From Margaritifera margaritifera (lineage: Eukaryota > Mollusca > Bivalvia > Unionida > Margaritiferidae), in NCBI GenBank assembly GCA_029931535.1, contig JAQPZY010001626.1, positions 3,901,501-3,965,500 on the forward strand: DNA of 64,000 nt, written 5' to 3'. Shown piece by piece: positions 41,501 through 50,500 of the stretch (the stretch's first letter is position 1; each line of letters starts with the position of its first letter). Below the pieces are notes generated by a model that made no database searches, was not told where the DNA came from, and was given only the letters and a program-made list of their open reading frames with translations. Both the position numbers and the translations under genes were made by a program.

Positions 41501-44500
41501 ATGGACTGCTGGAAATCAAACTTTTTCTAGGTCCCATCAATATAAAACTATATGCCAAACTTGGATGAGAAAGTTATGCTACGGAAACCTAAGTCAGGAG
41601 GTTGGGTAATCAGTGGGCATAACTCCTTTAAATGATGCCATGGAATGCAAATTCATTCAATGTCTCATTGATGCTGAGCTGTATAGTATTTGGTTGAAAA
41701 CCAGCAATCCTTGGTAAAGTTAAGATGTGGAAAATGAAATTTAGGAACACAGACAATATGGGGCCATAACTATTCAAATGATGACAAAAAAGGCTGGAAA
41801 TCAAACTCTTTTGAGGTTTCATCAATATAAAGCTGTACGCCAGATTTGGCTAAGAACAAACAATTCCCATCCTGAGGAAACCAAATTGCTGATGGACAGA
41901 CAGATGGACATAATATGTATGTATAGGATTTAATGGCATGTCATCATGATCCTGGACAGAAAACAAGATTACTATAGGCCTCTGCTGACATCACAATGAG
42001 GTCTTGATAATGGGTTTGCTGTTTATATCTATTGTTTGTGCAGGAATTGTACAGTATCAATTCAATATAGTGGTCACCCTCTTTTATAGGTTATTCCTTC
42101 AGCAATTAAAAGGTAGCCTCATATAAGGGGAAAGTTGGCCTCATGAGAGGGACAAGACGGTAAAAATATACTATTTTGGTGATCGGCAAGGTGTCTCCGA
42201 TCAAGGAATAGCCTTCTTAAGTGGGGTGCCCCCCTCTCTCTCTCTCAAGAGGGGGACCACAATATATTTTACTGTGCATACCTGATAAGCATATTTTCTG
42301 TGTAGTTTCTTCTGTTCCTTAAAGGTCTGCATGAGTTCTTTAACAAACTGAAAGGTAACCTTCCCATCTTCAAGCCTTGGTCCGTCATAGTCATCATCAA
42401 TTGCTGAAATGTAACACAACAATACAGTGAATAATGTGGAAATAATCTAATATATGCATTTTCATTTTCTTTAACCATAAATTCTGGCACTCCTCATTGT
42501 AAAAGTCAACACTAATACAGTAGAACCTGTCTTGAAAGACCACCCCTTCTGCCAAAAAATAATGGTCTCTCAAGACAGGTGGTCTCTCATAACAGGTCAT
42601 AACACTATATAATCAATAAATCTGTGCATGGAGATCCTGGTCTCTCAAGACAGGTGGTCTCTCAAGACAGGTTTTACTGTAACACACTTTCTGTTCTGTA
42701 CCAAGGACTGTTGTGCAAAATGAACATTTTATGCGGATGATTAAAGATCATATTACAAATCCTTCTACATTTGTTCCCATATCTGATAAACATACCCATG
42801 CTTTCAATATCTATAGAATCCAATACTGACTTCTGGTCATCTACAGCTATTGCCTTCTCAAATGCTATTCTTTTGACGATCTTGTTGCATTCTGTATATT
42901 TGGCTTTTGCATCTTTGTCACTGGGATGAACTTTTGTGACCTGCAAGTAGAAAATTAACTAGAAATGTGTCTATAGGATATGGATGCCCCTGCCACCTCT
43001 CCATCTGATTGAGTCATGTATGTAAACAAGAGCAACAACTATAGCAGAATGTATGAATGTATGCATGAATGTGCAAAAGTAACATATATGGCAGAATGTG
43101 TCTGTGTGAATATGCAAAGGAACATTCACAATGGACAAAAAAATAAAAAAAGGGCAGTAACTTTAAACATCTAAAGAGTATGATGACTAAACATGTACAT
43201 GTCATGTCCTTAATGTTTGCCAAGTTTAAGAGTAATTCATCAAACACTGTGTGCTTGTTCTACTGTCAGTGTACACTAACAGGATATGCACTCTGCTCAA
43301 GATTCACAATTAAGGAGGCATGCATGAGTCAGGTAAGTATGTCCTCTATGCAATCAGCACAATACCACCTCATCCCTGCAATTTGTTCTATATGAGGGAT
43401 GCCACTCTCCAATAATGCATTTGATGTTACAAAGCTTTTTTGTGGAGTTTTCATTCCACATATTTTGCCAAGTATATAGAACATGCTGATTTATATAATA
43501 CAATATTTTAAGTCAGTATATATACAGCTCTCTCTCTGTCAAATAAATCTGAGGATTTGGTAGATGGTATTTTCTGCTGACTTTTAGCTAATAATGAAAT
43601 CAAGTTTTGGATATTCTATTTTTGTGGTGTTCATACAATGCTTACCCACTTCTTTAGCACCTGACTTTAATCCAATCACTCACTATGTTTTTCATTCTCT
43701 CTGTTATTCTCATGGTTTAATTGTACATCTTTTCCCAATCATAATTAATTTAAAATAATGACATTCACTTTTAGATGTAACTCAGTGTGCTGCAGTGCAT
43801 TTTTCAGCAACTGCTCACAAACTACTCTCTCTCTATGTTGTGCACTGAGCACGCATTTTTTTAAAATAAAAGATATCTTTGTACATATATCAATATACGT
43901 GTAGCTAAGAAAGTCTTCACCAACAATGGGACTTCAATATTGATGTCTCTAATTCAGACAGCCATTCTTGTGTAGTGAACCATGCTTTAACCAATTTGAT
44001 CATGCATTTTTTTTTTTCAATAGCAGTTGCATATGAAACTTCCTCATCCAATATATGGTACTGTTTATAGCTCTTTTTTGTGCATGTGTGTGGGGTGCAT
44101 GTATCATGAAAATATGAGAATGGATTTATAGGTCTTCAGCAGTCATGATCAATCTTACATCGTTTCACTATCTCTCTCTTGAAAATGAATTTGATGATTT
44201 TATACGTTATATTTTCATTTGGCATTTAGATGATAATGAAATCACTAGTTTATGATATTATATTTTTCGTGATGTTGTGACAGCATGGATACCTGTTTAG
44301 CCCCCAATATTTACTCCTTTTAATCTGTTTTCAGCAACTGCTCCCAACCAACCTCCCCTGCCCCACCTCTCTCTCTCTCTCTCTCTTGTGTGTATGCATA
44401 TTTAATACATTCATTACCAAGATACTTATTATATCATTAACTATACTTTCATCAAGCTTCTGTCATTCTGCATTCAAGTTTTTCCTATGACTAACAAGCT

Positions 44501-47500
44501 TGGGTTTTGCCAGCTTTTGAATGTAAAGATTTAGCAACTTTTATTCCAAATATATCACACTTTAACAATCAAAGAATTGCATTTACTATTCTTAATATTT
44601 GATGATAAAGAAATTGTCTATGGTAACAATAACATAAGATTTTAAAAAAAAAAAAAATGAAAATTAGATGCTTTGCTCAATATATTATATAATAAGTTCG
44701 CACATGATTGCACGACGATGATGTTGGCGAAAATTTGATTTGGAAGAATAACAAAACTGTCCTTTAATTTATAAGGGCAATGACATAGATAACTCAGTGC
44801 CCCACCATACTCTCTCTCTCTCATAAATAGTAAATCATGGCCACTTTATCAACACCACGGTGATTGTCAGATGCGACTCTGTGAGAAAGTGTGGTGTACA
44901 GAGCTAAGGCAACTCTATCAGGATGCACGGGGAGATGGTATAAGGACTTGTTACTAATCCTCTCTATGCTCACTCTACCCCGACTGCAAATGAAGTGCAA
45001 CAATGTGAAGACAATTTATGCACACTGTCGATGACTTGATTGGTTTTGTAAATTGGTCTTTGAAATCACACCCTTTAATTTTATTTATAGTAATCATGTG
45101 CAGAAAATACTGGAATGAAATTTGGATGCACTGATTAATACATAAAGTCTTTGTTGACTTTAATGTAACCCCTGTTCCATAGCATGTTCTTTATCGTCTT
45201 GCAATACTTCACATTTACTTTTCAAGAGTGTCTGAATGATAATGAATAGAAATGATGATGTTGTGAGCAATGTGACTATTCAGAATTTTGACAATATGAT
45301 TAACTTTTGAGTCGGAATTTGAATTTGAAGTGATTTAGCAGGTCTGAAGTTGTTTGCTTGTAAACTAATTCAATGTTGCATAGTATACATTTCCCTCATT
45401 TGCTTCTTTCACAAATGCTGCCAAACAACACTGGTGGCGATCCATGGTTGACTGCTGAGTTCGTTTTTAGGTGTCATTACTCACTAGGTTAACAAACAAA
45501 TATTTGAATACAAATTTTCTATTTGAATATTCACGCAAAAGTATTCCGATTCAAATGTTCGGTTATTCATTTCAGTTCTACTGGCATGATTTGTACAGTC
45601 TGAAAGACCTTTATGTAAGAATGCTTTCCATTAAATTTGATCAAATTATGTTTGGCTGTTTTTGAGAAAAAGAGGGTTAAAGGTTTTTCTTTTTTTAGTA
45701 ATTGTGGCAACATTTGGTAGTGGATCAGCATCATTTGTATAAATCTGAAAGGGTTTTATGCCAGGACACGTTCTGTCATATTTGGTCATATTGGCGTTCT
45801 GTGTTTTATTTGGATGTAATCTTTTTAATAGTATTTCTATATTTTATACCAGCAGCCATATTTAATATATGATCACATCATTGGCTCAAATTTGAAAGGC
45901 CTTTACGCCAGACTTCTTTCTTTCAAATTTTGCCACATTCCTTTTAGAATTTTTAAAAAGAAATTGTTTAAAGGTTTACTATTTTTAGTAATGGCTATTA
46001 CATTCAGCCAAATTCTGTCCAACAGTTTTGGAGAAGTATTATTTAAAGATTTTCTATTTTTAGTAATTATGGCTATATTTGATGGCAGATCACCATCATT
46101 TGTATCAATGTGAAAAGTCTTCATGTGAGTATACTTTCTATCAGATTTGGTCAAATGCTGGTCAGCAGTTTAGGAGATGAATTCACTTACAGGTTTTTCA
46201 AAGTAATTTAAACATTAAAGGCTGTCTTTCATTGTATATTTACCCTATATATGTTTTGCTTTCCAGTGATACAGAATTACATGTATGGCAAAAGACAGCA
46301 ACAAAATCAAGCTATCAATGATCTTACTGCCATGCAAACAACTCCCAAACATGCACAAGATAGTACATGACACTTTGATGTTGAGACAATGAGGCATCTG
46401 GTTTTCTGATGAAAAGAAACAATGTGATATACACAATATTTCTTGTAGCTGTTGAGATACATACTGTTTCAAAGTCTTTCAGTGCCAATTTAAACTTTCC
46501 AAGTGCCATATATGAGGATGCCCTCCTGTAGTATGCCTGCAAAGAGATATTTGTCAAATAAACCAATACACAATGAAAACTCATCTTCTCTTGGAGAGTC
46601 AAGAATTCTAGTAATAAAGGTAATGCATGTAGGAAAAAGCTTAAGATCTTCGAGTACTGTCTATACTCGCTTATAAGTCGACGTTTTTTTACTTAGAATT
46701 CGACTCATGCAGAGTAGGGGTCGTCTCATAAGCGCGACATTAAAAAAATAAAAAATCTTGGGGTAATGCTGGAAACTCTAAATGTTTGCAGTACATAAAA
46801 ATACTGTCAATTCATATATTTTTACGTTTTCATGCCACTATTCCTATGCAGTAATGCATATATGGTATGCACTGTGTTTATCCGTTTCATGACGGTCTTA
46901 TAAGCGTGACATACAAATATTTTTTAAATCAGACCCTAATCCCTCAGCTTACAAAGGCAAACATGCTTTGTTTTCCAAGTTCACAATCTTTTGATCGAGA
47001 TACTAATTTGACAATTATGACCTTAATCCCTTAGCTTGTAAAAGCAGCACTGCTTTGTTTTCCCCAGTGGACAATCCTTTGATCATGCCGCGCATTTAAT
47101 ACTTGTTCAATATCATGTCGAGTCCCTTTGATCATACCGCACACCTGCTCAGTTGCGGCGACCCTTTAATGAGATATCAAAGACTGTATAATCAAATGCT
47201 CTCACAGAGTCTCTACATAAATAATGGTCCAAGTTTATGAATTGTTAGTGTTCTGTCAGTTACTGTGTACTTTGTCACTTAGATATCATACATCGTGAAT
47301 GGCTAAACTTAGGTAATTTTACCAATATGGGGAAAAGACAACGTAATGCGTACGATGGAGCATTTAAGCTAAAATTTATAGACTTTGCAGAGAAAAATAA
47401 CAATTGCGCCGCAGAACGTGAATTTGGTGTGTCAGTTATAGGTTATAGTGCCAGGCATCTGAAGAAAATTCAAGTAATGGAAAGCCCTTATGCAAACTGG

Positions 47501-50500
47501 GAGTTTAATTTCAACGAGTGGGTTCTAGAGCAGCGTCAAAATGGGCATGCAGTCACTAGAAACGCGATTAGACTCGGAGTCGGAAGAGAAATCGGAGTCG
47601 GACGATGTTTATGATGACAGGATGACATTGGAGGAATTTAGAACTTTATTTAGTATCTCTGATGATGAGGATGAATTCTTGGGCTTTGAACCAGAGGACA
47701 TTAGACAGTGACATTTATAGGATACCAATTTTATACCTGTATGTGAACTATAATCCAATTCATGGATTTATCATATAAATGGATTAAAAATGTTAAGCTA
47801 TATGGATTTCATGAAACGAAGATGGACAAAATGTAAGTTGTAAATTTATTTGTACATATTCAACTCAATAATACAATTGTATTTATTCTACATTGGTTTT
47901 TGTTTTTATTTGTCCTATCCATCTGTCTATCTATCCAGTTTGGCTCGTTTATTTTTCCTAAGTGCAGCTCAGACTCAGTGATGACATGTCACCCCTTGCA
48001 GATGGATTTAATTTGCAAAAAACACCTCAACTTATAGGAGGGTCATAGCTGAATTGGCTTTTTGCAGCCATGAAAAGAGGGGGTCGACTTATAGTCGAGT
48101 CGACTTATAATCGAGTATATACGGTAGTTAATGCAATCTGAAAAGCAAAAAAAGTCCAGTGCTTTAATAAGTGAGTGTTCATACAATATTTTACATATAA
48201 ATCTGACTGCTTACGATAATTATTTTTCTTGATGTTCAAATTTGTTGACATTTATTTTTATCAGTATCAACTTCCATGGGTTTGTGAAAAATATTATATA
48301 TCAATACTTAAGTTTATTCATTTGGGAATGGATCCTGTTGTTACCAATGAAAGACTATTGTTTGTTGGGACCTTTAAAGACAGGATTTTGTAACCAGGTG
48401 GTTTTACCTGTACTCATAACAGGCCAGGCCTGGTTATAAAACAATCAGGAACATAAATGATCAATAAGGTGTCTGTTGAGAAGTCTGTTCACTACCATGG
48501 TCAGAGAGAAAATGACAATGCTCAATTATTCTTCCTTTTATACCCAAATCATGTCATCCAATTCCTAGTTGGTAGCAGCCACAAAATCCAGAAAACTGGT
48601 GGCCCCACAAAAAAACAGTGGATTTACAGTCCTGCCTACCTTGATGTACTTAGGATCAATCTCCAAGGCCTTATTAGCATCAGAAAGGGCATAACCAAAA
48701 CACTCTGTACGAAGGTATGCAAAACTCCTGTTGCCATAATATGCTGCCACTGTTGGATCTAGGTCAATGGCCTGAGTGTAGAATGTAATTGCTTGATTGT
48801 AGTCTTCCTCTGTACAAGGAAAAAAAAAGTCATTTATTGTCTCACAAGATGTCACTTTTACCTTAGTAACACACATTCAAACAAAACTAAATTACTTTAG
48901 TAACACACATCCAAACAAAACTCATTTCCGAAACAATTTACCTCCTGTGTAAAAAAAAAGAAATATCAACGTGGAAAGAAACAAACAACTGTGATATTTT
49001 TTAACAGATTATAGTAGATAGTAAATAATCTAATACCAGTGTTTTTCCATTATTTTTCCATTACAGAGGTAAGTAACCAAGTCCATCCCTAAAATACAAA
49101 TATTTAAAGCTGGTGCTCTTATCATATTTGTTTTACAAAAGAAGCTTTATGAGCTAACAGGCCATTTAAACACATGATGGCTGACAAAGTGACAATGATA
49201 AATGCACCAGTATGTGCAGATCCAAATCTGAACATTAACTCCATGAACGATTATACTGCATAAAAATAATCAATAACCAACAATGAATGAAGATACGTAC
49301 ATGGAAACTAATGTGTCTTTGATAATATGTTTGTCTTGGAGTTATCAACAAAGGTACTGATGTAATTTCATGTTATGATCTGGGACTAAAATTGCACAGG
49401 GATATACTTCTCCTTCTCTGCCTCATCAAATATCTATCATGCCACCAGGACTTCCATTGCACTTGACACATTACCTTACGGAACTTGATTTATACATCAT
49501 ACTGCATCTCTCTTTATTTGTTTATTTACAATGATTAAACACTAATCTTTACATCTGTAAAAAAGATGAAAATGTACTGATGTAATTTATGTTTACTTTG
49601 TGTGCTAGTTAAAATAAAAAACTGTGATGAAAGTGAAACCTTTGAGTTAAATGAAAATTTTGCTCATCAATCAATGGTATTGTGATGAAATATGATAGAT
49701 AGGGAGTGGGATGCTTTGATAATAAGGGGCAGTTGTGTTTTCACTAGAGCATTTGTTTGGACAATTTTTGTATCACTGTCATCTATGACTGGAGGGTCTA
49801 GCTGAGGGCAGTGACCCTAGGGAGTATGAAAAACTTTATCTGCAGACATGCCTCAAGCATCATGTTTCAACCAGGCTAAATTATGAACTGGGAAGGTTGA
49901 TTTTAATTAGAATCACAGACTTGAAAGGGAGAGAGAGGTTTATTGTTGTCAGTGTGAAAGGATTAATTTGACTTTCTTTCTCTGTTCTAAGAATTTGTTA
50001 GGTTCTATTTCTTGTGTATTGTAACACAAAGTTAGAGGAGTCATTAAAGTGTAAATTGTAAATACACCCATAAATAGGAGATTTGCTTTTTATGGATTTA
50101 TTTCTGTACCTGTCATATTACAGTATGTACATTTTTGTAACCATTTTGCACTTTTTTTTATCTTTAACAGAGAAATGAAACTTATAATGATAAGTAAGAA
50201 TACCTTTATTTGTAAAAGGTAAAGAATTACCCCCCCCAAGTTATTTTTGTGAGTTATCTCCCTTTAATCATAAAAGCACATGCTTTACTTTATGCTTAGT
50301 TATAGTTGTATAACTTTGAAAATTTAAATTTTGTGAGAAAAATGTCCCATCTAACAATAACATTCAGTCTTCTGATGCAGACTATCATACCAACATTGAA
50401 ATTATTTCAAATGTTAATTCAGTCAAATGCACACAATTCTCCTGAATAACTTCTTTACTACCTGCAATGGGATTTTGATGAGGGTGAACAACAGAATCCA

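Larger units (their letters stand above)
36055..42281 (-). other. PPP5C intron 5 (GT-AG)
   Basis: 6.2 kb. It holds a GC-rich TIR repeat (36238-36500), two minisatellites (36773-37430, 37955-38335), a 60-bp direct duplication (39690-39810) and a degenerate ~130-bp family (41220-41870, one unit at 39840-39920). Nothing recognisable in 38400-39680 and 39930-41030. Confidence 0.85.
46537..48639 (-). other. PPP5C intron 2 (GT-AG)
   Basis: 2.1 kb, of which 1.47 kb is the second pogo-type element. Confidence 0.9.
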
